A stretch of DNA of 64,000 nt from Bacillota bacterium (lineage in GTDB: Bacteria; Bacillota; Clostridia; Lachnospirales; Lachnospiraceae): positions 1-64,000 of the forward strand of contig JAMPHT010000008.1 in assembly GCA_023663285.1 (NCBI GenBank), in the 5' to 3' direction. The position numbers and the translations under genes are program-made. The notes beneath the pieces are model-generated. The model worked only from the letters and a program-made list of their open reading frames with translations. It had not been told where the DNA came from and ran no database searches. Every line of letters begins with the position of its first letter. The first letter of the stretch is position 1. Below, piece after piece: positions 36,168-45,046 of this stretch.

Positions 36168-37813
36168 AAATTTGAATCCTCCCCCGAAAGCAAATATCCG
36201 ATACTTACCGGAAACCCATAAAACAGCACCAGATAATAACGTACCAGAGAAATCGGCCCAAGGAGTACAGTCATGCAATATAACAGCACCGGCAGCATCG
36301 CCGCAGTCAAAGGACGCCGCTTCCGATATATGGCAAATGTGATTGTAAATATGGCCGCCCAAAGCATTGCACCTATGGAAAATAGCAGACGTATTATCGG
36401 CAGTTTCTGATAATACACCTCTGTCGCAAGCTTCTGATAAAACTGCAGCAATGCCGGCGCCTTTGTCTCACGATACCCTCCGGCGCACATACCCGTATCA
36501 AAATAAAATGTTTTCCCGGCATTCGGAGCATTATAGATCGACGTACCCGGATACCATGCCTGATAGGTGTTATCCAGAAAAGCCTGCACATATGTTCTGG
36601 GATACTGTACCCCCTTTTTTATCCATAACAGCAGATAGTCCGATTTATGCGCTCTGACAATATCAAAGTTCAAGCTATTCTTTATATTGTCTGACAGAAA
36701 TGGATCATACCCCCTCAGCCTTTCCGCAGAAATGACAGCATATATCATTTCCAGTTCATCTTCCTCAAAGGCTTCCTCCCCGTGGTCATTATATACCCTT
36801 GCAAGCTGCTGCATGGGCACGGACAACATTTCAGCCGCACTTGCCTCTTCAGCGTCCAGTATCCGGATAAGCCCTCTGTTTACCGCCGTATAAATAAGTA
36901 TTGTCATCCCAAACAGAAGAAATATCTGTCTACAGTATTTTCTGTACAGCAACAGCATAAAAGGAATCAGGCAGACCACCACGTAGATGCCGTTTTTTCT
37001 GAAAAGACACATAAGAAGCACCGTTCCCGCAAACCGTATCACCCTTCGTCCGGATGCAAAAAAGGCAGACATATCCCTGCACATATCATACAGGAAAATA
37101 ACTGTCAGCTGTAGTAAAAGGGAAAAGATCGTGTCCTTTGTGGTGCTTATGGCAAACATGGGAATCAGCGGGAAAAAACCATAATAACAGAACGCAGCCG
37201 CATAAAGCCACCGCCTGCCTGAATTTTTCAAAAGATAACAGCAGATATAGGCAAAAGCCGCCGCACAGATAATCATCTGGATCATGCTATGCAAAGCAAT
37301 ACCATCATTTAAGTCTACACCGTGATGATATCCAAACGCAATGATCTTACCCATAAACAGCGTATGCAAAAGAGGATGATGGGCAGAATAACGGACTGTA
37401 TCATAAAGCGCCTGGGGCGTCTGTGAAAACGCATCATAATTATAAAAACCCGGATAAGCCGCCAGAAAACACAACATCCAGCATCCCATCAGCAGAACTG
37501 TCGTCAGCGCCCATATCCCGACGAGCCTGCCACCGTATTCTTTCTTTTCCTGACTCTTTACACGTTCCAGCAACGTAAACAGCAGATACAGCAGTACGCT
37601 TCCTATTGCAAATTCTGTCGTTGCCAGCACAACGCATTGTATGCCGGACAATACGCCTATCCTCTGAAAGAACGCAGATTGATGCACTGTGGTCCCATAA
37701 TACATACTGATCTGGTAACCTGTGATCTGCATGGCAGTAAATAAAAAAGAGAATGCTGCCGCAAATATTCTTTTTCTTCTATTTCCATGGTATCCGTTTA
37801 ACTCACTCCACAT
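36164..37813 (-). CDS. polytopic membrane protein, DUF6020/GT-C-like
   Basis: A 549-residue protein with about 11 membrane segments. The first extracellular loop contains AYPGFYNYDAFSQTPQALYD and YSAHHPLLHTL, the acidic and His-rich pattern seen in DUF6020 membrane glycosyltransferases, where the loop Asp is thought to bind the lipid-linked sugar. A strong ribosome box (GGAGG at 37827-37831) stands in front of a five-codon frame that starts 7 nt before this ATG; see findings. It overlaps the next gene by 4 bp. Substrate unknown. Confidence 0.75.
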   Translation of the reverse strand: MWSELNGYHGNRRKRIFAAAFSFLFTAMQITGYQISMYYGTTVHQSAFFQRIGVLSGIQCVVLATTEFAIGSVLLYLLFTLLERVKSQEKKEYGGRLVGIWALTTVLLMGCWMLCFLAAYPGFYNYDAFSQTPQALYDTVRYSAHHPLLHTLFMGKIIAFGYHHGVDLNDGIALHSMIQMIICAAAFAYICCYLLKNSGRRWLYAAAFCYYGFFPLIPMFAISTTKDTIFSLLLQLTVIFLYDMCRDMSAFFASGRRVIRFAGTVLLMCLFRKNGIYVVVCLIPFMLLLYRKYCRQIFLLFGMTILIYTAVNRGLIRILDAEEASAAEMLSVPMQQLARVYNDHGEEAFEEDELEMIYAVISAERLRGYDPFLSDNIKNSLNFDIVRAHKSDYLLLWIKKGVQYPRTYVQAFLDNTYQAWYPGTSIYNAPNAGKTFYFDTGMCAGGYRETKAPALLQFYQKLATEVYYQKLPIIRLLFSIGAMLWAAIFTITFAIYRKRRPLTAAMLPVLLYCMTVLLGPISLVRYYLVLFYGFPVSIGYLLSGEDSNL

Positions 37814-37945
37814 CCTGCATTTTAATCCTCCATGTCAGAGCAGTTTACTGCGATCAGGGCATATCTGCGGCTCTGATGCAAATTGCCGATTGAAAAATAA
37901 GCTAGAAGCAAACGAGTTTACCGCCTGTGGACACGCCGCCGTGTA

Positions 37946-39151
37946 TCACAGCGCCATCGGCAGCCTGCTGAAAATGTACATATTACACTGATAGATCGTG
38001 GTGCCCAGACACAGGATAAAAAGCACCGCCATGAGGAATACCTTCCCCGGCTTATCATTTTCCCGATACAGCCTGCCCATTGCCCTTCCGCAGGGGATCG
38101 TCAGCAAAAAGCAGGCAAGCTGTAGAAACAATCCCGGCGTCTGAAAGAGAGCCACCATTTTCAAAAATACCGGATGGACCCGCTGGACCAGATCCCAGGG
38201 GAAATACCGTAGCGAAAGGACCACCAGGAACATCCCTGCAAACAGACAGACCTTATCCCTTTTTTCCAGAAGGGATCTGCCGTTTACAAAGCGGATATAT
38301 GCCATCAGCGCCAGCAGAAGCAGAAGTCCCGCTCCCGGACCGGGCTTGCCGTCCGCATAGATAAAGCAGCTAAACAGCTCCCCTATGGCATATCCCCTGG
38401 GCATGATACTGTCATAGGAGACATAGGCTGCAGACAGCGAAGAGTTCTCGCCACTGAACAGGAACTTCAGATAGTGCCTTAAGCCCGGCAGCGAAAGCAC
38501 CAGGCCGCCCAGGACCGTGACAGGCAGAAAACCGTTTAATCTAATCAGTGCCGCCAGCAGTGTCAGTCCCGCGGCCACCGGAAAAACCGCCGCGTTTCCA
38601 TAGCCTATGGCTGCCAGAAGCGCTATGGACAGCAGCATGAACCGGTATCTTTTATTATCATCCAAAATATGAAGAATACTCCAGAGGTAATAGGGAAGCA
38701 GCATCCACACCACCGCCAGAGAAATATCCGCCCGGTCATAACACAGGTAGATCCTGACAGGCAGCGTCATATAGAGCAGAATACCGCACAGGGCCCCCGC
38801 CCTCCCAGGACACGCATACCGATAGAGCAGCACCGCGCCGCCAAGGCTTATTATCTGTATGCCAAAAAGCATAAGCACCCAGGTCCACTGCATACTGCCG
38901 TTTAGCTTATACATAAGCGCAGGCAAAAGCAAAAAAAGCTTGGAATTCAATGCCTGGGCAAAAAAACCGTTCTCCTGCGCATATTCCACTTCGGGAAATA
39001 AAGCGATCCTATTTACGGACAACTCCTGCAGCAGAGCGGTCCACTGTCTCACCATGCCTCCGTCCATGATATACATACAAAAGACAGGGATGGACGCAAC
39101 GACAAGGATCAGCGCCAGCAAAGCGGCATATAACCTGTTCTCCTCTTTCAT
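37946..39151 (-). CDS. polytopic membrane protein of a surface-glycan cluster
   Basis: A 401-residue protein with about ten membrane segments, starting with LYAALLALILVVASIPVFCM. It is shorter than its neighbours and lacks their long extracellular part, but has the same style (GALCGILLYMTLPVRIYLCY, and YFPWDLVQRVHPVF, close to YFPWDALKGIPVLNF of the next gene). It may be a shortened paralogue. Its ATG overlaps by 4 bp the stop that the preceding gene would have if its G7 frameshift were repaired, so the two were translationally coupled. Confidence 0.7.
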   Translation of the reverse strand: MKEENRLYAALLALILVVASIPVFCMYIMDGGMVRQWTALLQELSVNRIALFPEVEYAQENGFFAQALNSKLFLLLPALMYKLNGSMQWTWVLMLFGIQIISLGGAVLLYRYACPGRAGALCGILLYMTLPVRIYLCYDRADISLAVVWMLLPYYLWSILHILDDNKRYRFMLLSIALLAAIGYGNAAVFPVAAGLTLLAALIRLNGFLPVTVLGGLVLSLPGLRHYLKFLFSGENSSLSAAYVSYDSIMPRGYAIGELFSCFIYADGKPGPGAGLLLLLALMAYIRFVNGRSLLEKRDKVCLFAGMFLVVLSLRYFPWDLVQRVHPVFLKMVALFQTPGLFLQLACFLLTIPCGRAMGRLYRENDKPGKVFLMAVLFILCLGTTIYQCNMYIFSRLPMAL

Positions 39152-39291
39152 ATCACATCAACCATACCTTTCCGCCGCCAGGCACACTTCTTAAGCAGCA
39201 TAACTCCCGCCAGCCCCAATATGCTTAGAAGCGATATAAGGTCGGCGGCCAGATACAGAGGCGGCTCCCGATAACAGATTTCTGCCCCCCC
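39148..39291 (-). pseudogene. out-of-frame 3' end of the membrane-protein gene behind a G7 tract
   Basis: From the G7 run (39285-39291) the alternative frame codes for about 45 residues with a clear membrane helix and a KKCAWRRK anchor, ending in a TGA at 39148-39150 that overlaps the next gene's ATG as ATGA. One extra G, or two fewer, would restore a full-length product of about 730 residues. Confidence 0.7.
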
Positions 39292-41336
39292 AAGTAGCCG
39301 CCGGGAACCCCGATGCGCAGATCGCCGTGAGCCCCTCTCTCTTCCGCAATATACAGAGGACTTGTGACAGTATAGCCCAGGTAACCTGTCAGCGGCACCT
39401 CGATATATTCTGTCCGGGATGAGGTGTTGGCAATATTCATCCGAACAACAGTCCCCTGCTTCTCATAGTCGGACCAGACGATATGCTCCTCCGCCACCGG
39501 ACCGTGACAGTAATAATCCCTCTCCATAGCGCCATCCAGAAGGTATTCTCCGTTTATGACGGACACGGTTCCCATATTTTCCGCGGAGTACAGTCTGGTC
39601 GCCCCTGAATGAAAGGCGATATCATTTGCCTGATAGATGGCGGGGACCAGGCATAAAGCCCCCAGAAAGGCGACACAGCCCCTCCGTATCCATCCCGGAA
39701 ACCGTTTCCCCGCCCATAGATAAAAGAACGCCAGGAAAAAGCCTCCGAACATGATCGTCGGTGAAAGCAGCCTGTAGGGGAACTGGATGGCCGTGGTCAA
39801 AAAGTTCAGCACCGGAATCCCTTTCAGCGCATCCCAGGGAAAGTACTTCGTGCTCAGGACAAGGAGTATTCCGGTACAGCCAAAAAAGCGGGCGCAGATA
39901 TTCCTGCAGGCTTCTTTTTCCGAGCGGAATCCATACAGTACAAAGACCAGAAGCGCAAACAAAAGCGCGGCTCCCGGCTGCAGCGCCGCTGCATTATATA
40001 GGCTCGGCAGTATCCCGCCCTTATTGGTAGTCAGCTGCAGCAGGTGGCCAAGAGTGATCCCCCAGGACTGAATGCTTTCCTCCGTCAGCCCCCGGAAAGC
40101 AAAGCTGTCGCTGCCCATCATATGCAGCATGGGAAGCCAGAAAAAGCAGTTTATAAGCAGTATGACGCCCGCTGTCTGGACAAACTGCACCAGAGTCTTT
40201 TTACGAATGGTTTTCTTCCAGTGGATCAGGCAGAATGCAAACACCATGACCACACTCATCTCGCAGGTGATCAAATGGCACTGCAGCACCGCGCTGAGCC
40301 CTGCGATCACATACCATTTATACCTTTTATATTCCGGCGAAGCCGTATCCCCGGTATACAGCAGGAACATCCCCGCAATGATAAGGGGCAGAAAGGCCAT
40401 GGCCATATATTCCCCCAGGGCTCCCCTGTTGTACATATTGTGGAAATTGTAAGGGGACAGCAGGGTGCATAAGCTTCCCAGAAGCGCAGCGTAATCACTG
40501 CCGGTACATTTACGGAGACAGTGAAAGGCGATAAGCGCATGAAGCACCAGCACCAGAAAAATGGTACTCTTCCAGACGGTTCCCAGGGGAAAGCCAATGA
40601 TACGCAGGATCGCCGGAATATACAGGAAGAAATCGCTGTAAAAGGTGGAGGTCATATAGCCGTGGTCATACAGCCAGTAATCCTGCACACGCACAGGGAA
40701 CTGATTCCCGTAAAGCAATGTCTCCTTCAGCCCTTCGATCCTCAGCAGATGAAAGGCCGTATCCGCTCCCATAATAAAATAATCGCTCAGATAGGGCAGA
40801 AAAGCGATAACGATCCCTGCCGCCAGCGTCCAGACCGCAACCTGCCTGGATACCGGGATCTTCCCGGAAAGTATCCCGTCCCTGAACCGCATCAATCCGC
40901 AGACCAGCCCGCCGCCCAGAAGGAAAAGGCACAAAAGCAGTCTGGCTCCGATCCTTGTCCTGTAAAGGGAGATCTCCTCCACCGTGCCGCCAACCGCATT
41001 GGCAAAAGCATATTCCAGCCTTGGGCCCTGCAGGGTGTCAAGGACGTACACCTCAAAATCCGTCTCCTCCTGTCCCGCATACACTCCCACAGTATTCCCC
41101 CGCAGCGCCTTGTAAGTGGAGGATGCACAATTAAGCGTAACGCTGAACGTCCCACCCTCCGGAAGCTTAACGCCCCGGACATACACCCTGTAGACTCCGG
41201 GGGCAAGCTCCGCGGCCTGCTCGGAGTCTGCAGAAAAGACCAGTTCTTCTTTGCCAAAGCATCTTATCAGCAGCACGATACTGATCACCGCCATGACTGC
41301 CAGAACGATAGTATATTTATTGATTCTCTTTTTCAT
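39225..41336 (-). CDS. large polytopic membrane protein, frameshifted near the 3' end
   Basis: A 703-residue reading frame, paralogous to the 761-residue protein: a first membrane segment, an extracellular beta-rich part, then GADTAFHLLRIEGL, GNQFPVRVQDYWLYDHGY and LRIIGFPLG, about 12 membrane segments in all. After a run of seven G (C7 at 39285-39291 on the plus strand) it leaves the conserved frame and stops after 20 odd residues (SVIGSRLCIWPPTLYRF). The other frame continues with PPLYLAADLISLLSILGLAG and a basic tail, matching the end of the paralogue. So the protein as written lacks its last membrane helix. The cause may be sequencing error, slippage-based phase variation or decay. Confidence 0.75.
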   Translation of the reverse strand: MKKRINKYTIVLAVMAVISIVLLIRCFGKEELVFSADSEQAAELAPGVYRVYVRGVKLPEGGTFSVTLNCASSTYKALRGNTVGVYAGQEETDFEVYVLDTLQGPRLEYAFANAVGGTVEEISLYRTRIGARLLLCLFLLGGGLVCGLMRFRDGILSGKIPVSRQVAVWTLAAGIVIAFLPYLSDYFIMGADTAFHLLRIEGLKETLLYGNQFPVRVQDYWLYDHGYMTSTFYSDFFLYIPAILRIIGFPLGTVWKSTIFLVLVLHALIAFHCLRKCTGSDYAALLGSLCTLLSPYNFHNMYNRGALGEYMAMAFLPLIIAGMFLLYTGDTASPEYKRYKWYVIAGLSAVLQCHLITCEMSVVMVFAFCLIHWKKTIRKKTLVQFVQTAGVILLINCFFWLPMLHMMGSDSFAFRGLTEESIQSWGITLGHLLQLTTNKGGILPSLYNAAALQPGAALLFALLVFVLYGFRSEKEACRNICARFFGCTGILLVLSTKYFPWDALKGIPVLNFLTTAIQFPYRLLSPTIMFGGFFLAFFYLWAGKRFPGWIRRGCVAFLGALCLVPAIYQANDIAFHSGATRLYSAENMGTVSVINGEYLLDGAMERDYYCHGPVAEEHIVWSDYEKQGTVVRMNIANTSSRTEYIEVPLTGYLGYTVTSPLYIAEERGAHGDLRIGVPGGYLGGQKSVIGSRLCIWPPTLYRF

Positions 41337-41426
41337 GCTGCCTCCTCTCTGCCGGAACCCGGCCGGATGTCCTTTGCCTTCTCCGCGGCCGGCTTTATTC
41401 TAACGTGAATCCTGAGAAATGTCAAA

Positions 41427-41458
41427 TCCCCTTAAGCAGCTTTGACTGCCTAAGGGGA
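41427..41458 (-). terminator. hairpin downstream of htpG
   Basis: TCCCCTTAAGCAG (41427-41439) pairs with CTGCCTAAGGGGA (41446-41458), 12 of 13 pairs, with a 6-nt loop. It follows the htpG stop by 12 bp. The U-tract is weak, so it is a probable rather than certain terminator. Confidence 0.6.
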
Positions 41459-41470
41459 AGTTACTCATTT

Positions 41471-43678
41471 TTATTTCGCCAGCAGCAGCATGATGTCATT
41501 GCTCCGGGCGATAAACTTTGTCATGGCTTCGGGCGATAAGGGCGCGTGCTGCAGCTTTGCCAGATCGTAAAGCTGCTCGCAGATCATGGTCACGTTCTCC
41601 CCGTCCTTATGCTCTGTGACATACTGCACCAGCGGATGGTTTGCGTTGAGGATCAAAGTCTCCCCCTCGCCGCCAAACCCTCCCATATCCATGCCGGGCA
41701 TGGAGTACATCTTCATCATGTCCTGCATACGCCTGGTCTCCTCGGACAGGGTGATCATGGAAGAGATCTTCTTATTCTTCAGCTTATCCACCTTGATGGT
41801 GATCTTATCGTTTTTCAGAGCCTTCTTCATGATCTCCGAGATAGCCTTCGCCTGCTCTTCAAACTGCTCCTGGGCCTTCTTGGAGGTCTTGCTCTTTAAT
41901 GCGTCCGTCACGTCGGCGTCGATCCTCTGGAACTTCACGCCTTCGTTTTTGGACTCCAGCTGGGAGATAAAGGGCTGGTCGATATTGTGAGTCAGGATGA
42001 CCGCATCCATCTTCGCCGCCTTAAACATATTGATATACTGGCTCTGCTGCTGTTCGTCGGTGACATAGTAGATGATTTTTTCCTTCTTCTCCGGCTCTTC
42101 ATCGTCCCCGACAGCTGCACCGTTATCCTCGTCCCCGGCGTCTCCGCCGCTGACGATCTCCGCTTCCACCTCCTCGCCGTTCTCGTCCGTGGCGCTTCCG
42201 CCGCTGACGATCTCCGCTTCCACCTTCTCACCGTTCTCGTCCACGGCGCTTCCGCCGTTTGCTGCCTGCGCTTCCACCTTCCCGCCGTTCTCGTCCGTGG
42301 CGCTTTCTGCCTTATCAGCGTCCTCTGTGTCCACAGGCTTCGTCTCCAGGCACTCCGGCAGGGTCAGATACTTGCCCTCCAGATTTTTGAACAGGATGTA
42401 GTCGTTCATCTTTTCACAGAACTTGTCGTCCTTCAAGCATCCGAACTTGATGAAGGGACTGATATCGTCCCAATACTTGTCATATTCTTCCTTCTCCGTC
42501 TTGCACATACCGGACAGCTTATCCGCCACCTTCCGGGAGATGTACTCGGATATCTTCTTTACAAAGCCGTCGTTCTGCAGCGCGCTCCTGGATACGTTCA
42601 AGGGCAGATCGGGACAGTCGATGACGCCCTTTAACAGAAGCAGGAACTCCGGAATGACCTCCTTGATGTTGTCTGCGATGAACACCTGGTTGTTGTACAG
42701 CTTGATGGTCCCCTCTATGGACTCGTATTCCATATTGATCTTGGGGAAATACAGAATGCCCTTCAGGTTAAAGGGATAGTCCATGTTCAGATGGATCCAG
42801 AACAGGGGCTCCTTATAATCCTGGAATACTTTCCGGTAAAACTCCAGATACTCCTCTCTGGTGCAGTCGTTGGGGTGTTTGGTCCACAGGGGCGTCGTCT
42901 CGTTCAAAAGCTCCGGGCGCTTGGTGATCTTCAGCTTTTCCTCGCCCTCGGTGGTGCCGTCCTCCTTCACCTCAGGATGGATCTCCTCCCGGATGACGTC
43001 CCCCTCCTGCAGCTCATCCGGCTTGATGATCTGAGTCTCCTTGGTGTCCGCCTTGGACAGATAGATCTCGGTGGGCATGAAGGAGCAGTATTTTTTGATG
43101 ATCTCTCTTGCCTTGTATTCGTTGCAGAACTCCAGGCAGTCCTCGTTCAGGAACAGAGTGATGGCAGTGCCCACTTCCGTCCTGTCCCCATCCTCCATGG
43201 AAAATTCCGTTCCGCCGTCACATTCCCAGTGTACGGGGACCGCGCCTTCCTTATAAGATAAAGTGTCGATATGCACCTCGTCCGCTACCATAAACGCGGA
43301 ATAGAAGCCCAAGCCGAAGTGGCCAATGATCTGATCCGCATTGCTCTTGTCCTTATATTTTTCGATGAAATCCGTGGCTCCGGAAAAAGCGATCTGATTG
43401 ATATACTCCTCCACCTCGTCCGCCGTCATTCCCAGACCGTTGTCTATGAAGGTCAGCGTCTTTTTCTCCGCATCCGTCACCACATCGATCCTTGCCCTAT
43501 AGTTATCAGGCAAGGCATACTCTCCCAGCATATCCAGCTTTTTCAGCTTTGTCACGGCGTCACAGCCGTTGGAGATCAGCTCCCTGTAAAAAATATCATG
43601 GTCCGAATACAACCACTTCTTGATGATTGGAAAAATGTTCTCACTGTTGATTGATAAGCTGCCGCTTTTCGTTGCCAT
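41471..43678 (-). CDS. htpG: molecular chaperone HtpG (Hsp90) with acidic repeat insert
   Basis: A 735-residue Hsp90. The ATPase domain has the family motifs ELISNGCDAVTKL, DNGLGMT and IGHFGLGFYSAFMVAD; the middle domain has LPLNVSRSALQND; the C-terminal dimerisation domain ends the protein. It is about 90-110 residues longer than common HtpG because of an insert at about residues 445-527, acidic and made of three 18-residue repeats (SATDENGGKVEA type), located between KYLTLPECLE and IIYYVTDEQQQSQY. A CIRCE element about 150 bp upstream suggests control by HrcA. It refolds or stabilises client proteins with ATP in the cytosol. The insert's role is unknown. Confidence 0.95.
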   Translation of the reverse strand: MATKSGSLSINSENIFPIIKKWLYSDHDIFYRELISNGCDAVTKLKKLDMLGEYALPDNYRARIDVVTDAEKKTLTFIDNGLGMTADEVEEYINQIAFSGATDFIEKYKDKSNADQIIGHFGLGFYSAFMVADEVHIDTLSYKEGAVPVHWECDGGTEFSMEDGDRTEVGTAITLFLNEDCLEFCNEYKAREIIKKYCSFMPTEIYLSKADTKETQIIKPDELQEGDVIREEIHPEVKEDGTTEGEEKLKITKRPELLNETTPLWTKHPNDCTREEYLEFYRKVFQDYKEPLFWIHLNMDYPFNLKGILYFPKINMEYESIEGTIKLYNNQVFIADNIKEVIPEFLLLLKGVIDCPDLPLNVSRSALQNDGFVKKISEYISRKVADKLSGMCKTEKEEYDKYWDDISPFIKFGCLKDDKFCEKMNDYILFKNLEGKYLTLPECLETKPVDTEDADKAESATDENGGKVEAQAANGGSAVDENGEKVEAEIVSGGSATDENGEEVEAEIVSGGDAGDEDNGAAVGDDEEPEKKEKIIYYVTDEQQQSQYINMFKAAKMDAVILTHNIDQPFISQLESKNEGVKFQRIDADVTDALKSKTSKKAQEQFEEQAKAISEIMKKALKNDKITIKVDKLKNKKISSMITLSEETRRMQDMMKMYSMPGMDMGGFGGEGETLILNANHPLVQYVTEHKDGENVTMICEQLYDLAKLQHAPLSPEAMTKFIARSNDIMLLLAK
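42143..42304 (-). repeat. three 54-bp tandem repeats coding the acidic HtpG insert
   Basis: Three in-frame units of 54 bp code for S-A-x-D-E-N-G-x-x-V-E-A-x-x-x-x-G-G. Two of the units are almost identical in DNA, pointing to recent duplication. Confidence 0.9.
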
Positions 43679-43793
43679 TTTATCACATTCCTTTCTGTTT
43701 CTTTTTTAGAGCCGCCATGACAGCTCCTTTTTATGTCAGGTATCTGTCCCGACAGGCATCTGTCTGACAGGGATTTATCACCCTCTGAAGGAT

Positions 43794-43822
43794 AGTGTAA
43801 ATCTCTCCTTTTCAAAAGTCAA
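43794..43822 (-). promoter_or_regulatory. probable htpG promoter
   Basis: Read on the minus strand, TTGACT (43817-43822) and TACACT (43794-43799) are 17 bp apart, just downstream of the CIRCE element and about 115 bp before the htpG start codon. Confidence 0.55.
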
Positions 43823-43829
43823 CAAAAAA

Positions 43830-43856
43830 TTAGCACTCATTCCGAATGAGTGCTAA
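43830..43856. promoter_or_regulatory. CIRCE element (HrcA operator)
   Basis: TTAGCACTC (43830-43838), a 9-bp spacer, and GAGTGCTAA (43848-43856): the exact consensus of the HrcA-binding inverted repeat that normally controls groESL and dnaK operons. The nearest downstream gene in either direction is htpG. Confidence 0.95.
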
Positions 43857-43928
43857 CAATATCTATCAAGCCCTTGTAAATCAAAGGTTTCCACATTTCT
43901 AAAATTTTTCTAAAACACCTTTGCCCGC

Positions 43929-45038
43929 TCAAAGCTCTCCGGGAAAGTACTTTGCGTAAATTTCAAAGAAGTTCGTGGTTTTCACCTCATCATCATGGAT
44001 CAGAGCGATCTCCTCCCACAGCTCCGTGTTCAGCTGTCGCACCAGCGTATCCGCAAACGCGTCGTATTCTTCTCCGAACACCTCTCTGCGGCGCTCCTCC
44101 ACGATCTCCAGCTTGCTCAACTCCGTCTGCTCCCTGTCAAATGTGTTGGTACATTTGATAATATGGTAGCCGCTTTCCGTCTCGATGACCTGGCTGACCT
44201 CCCCTGTCTCCAGAGAAAAGGCCGTCTCCTCAAACACAGCGTCCATCACGCCCTTGCCAAAGGAGTAAGTGATAGTGGTGTCATCACTGTACCGGGAAGC
44301 CAGATCCAGGAAATCCTGTTCACCGGACGCCGCCGTCTCCCTGATCTCGCAGGCCTTCTCGTAGACGGACTCCTTCACGTCCTCCGTGTATGCCACCCTG
44401 GCTCCGCTGCCGTCCGTGGTCCAGGTGCGCAGCAGGATATGCTGTACCGTAATAGTCCTCGCCTCGTCGTCGCTGATCTCAGGGTTGATGTCCTGAATGA
44501 TATACTTATACACCTTGTTTGCAAGAGCGTACTCCTCATACAGCTGACGAATGGTTCCCACCTCCACTCCCATCAGCCGCACCTCCGTCTCGTTCAGAGA
44601 AGCAAAATACTCTGCCGCCGCCTGCTCCGCAGACCTGATCTCATCGCTGTCCAGCTCCACCTTCTCGCGCTCCGCCAGCAGGCACATGGTCTTGATCTGG
44701 GCGATCCTTGCAAGCACCGTGTCCTTTACATTTTCCTCCAGCGTCACATCATCCTTTGCCACGTTCCAGATCTTGGGGCCATACACGCTCTCATAACGGT
44801 TCTGCATGGTGACCAGGTACACCATGATCTCCGGCCGGGTACAATTTATGTCCGCTATACGGAACACCTCATTCTCCCCAAGCCCGGTGGTGAACACCAC
44901 CCTTGCGCCTTCTCCGTCACAGGCAGTCAGTCCAAAAAGCCCCAGCCAAAGACACAGCATCAGAATGCAGCACTGTCTCTTAAGCCGGGCAGCCATGCCG
45001 CCCGGCCGATATGATTTCTTTTCTATCCTTCGCCGCAT
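43929..45038 (-). CDS. parvulin-type peptidyl-prolyl isomerase lipoprotein
   Basis: A 369-residue secreted lipoprotein. After a basic start, a hydrophobic stretch (CCILMLCLWLGLFGLTAC) ends in the lipobox LTAC. The N-terminal helical part resembles the SurA/PrsA chaperone arm, and about residues 190-305 form a parvulin domain (TVQHILLRT; FSLETGEVSQVIETESGYHI). Such proteins help exported proteins fold outside the membrane. The ATG is 9 bp after the ilvE stop, with AGGAAG upstream, so it is probably co-transcribed with ilvE. Confidence 0.87.
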   Translation of the reverse strand: MRRRIEKKSYRPGGMAARLKRQCCILMLCLWLGLFGLTACDGEGARVVFTTGLGENEVFRIADINCTRPEIMVYLVTMQNRYESVYGPKIWNVAKDDVTLEENVKDTVLARIAQIKTMCLLAEREKVELDSDEIRSAEQAAAEYFASLNETEVRLMGVEVGTIRQLYEEYALANKVYKYIIQDINPEISDDEARTITVQHILLRTWTTDGSGARVAYTEDVKESVYEKACEIRETAASGEQDFLDLASRYSDDTTITYSFGKGVMDAVFEETAFSLETGEVSQVIETESGYHIIKCTNTFDREQTELSKLEIVEERRREVFGEEYDAFADTLVRQLNTELWEEIALIHDDEVKTTNFFEIYAKYFPGEL

Positions 45039-45046
45039 TATGCTTC

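Noticed and set aside
43995..45014. 339-codon plus-strand frame opposite the parvulin gene
   Set aside because: Shadow frame; the minus strand has a signal peptide and parvulin motifs.
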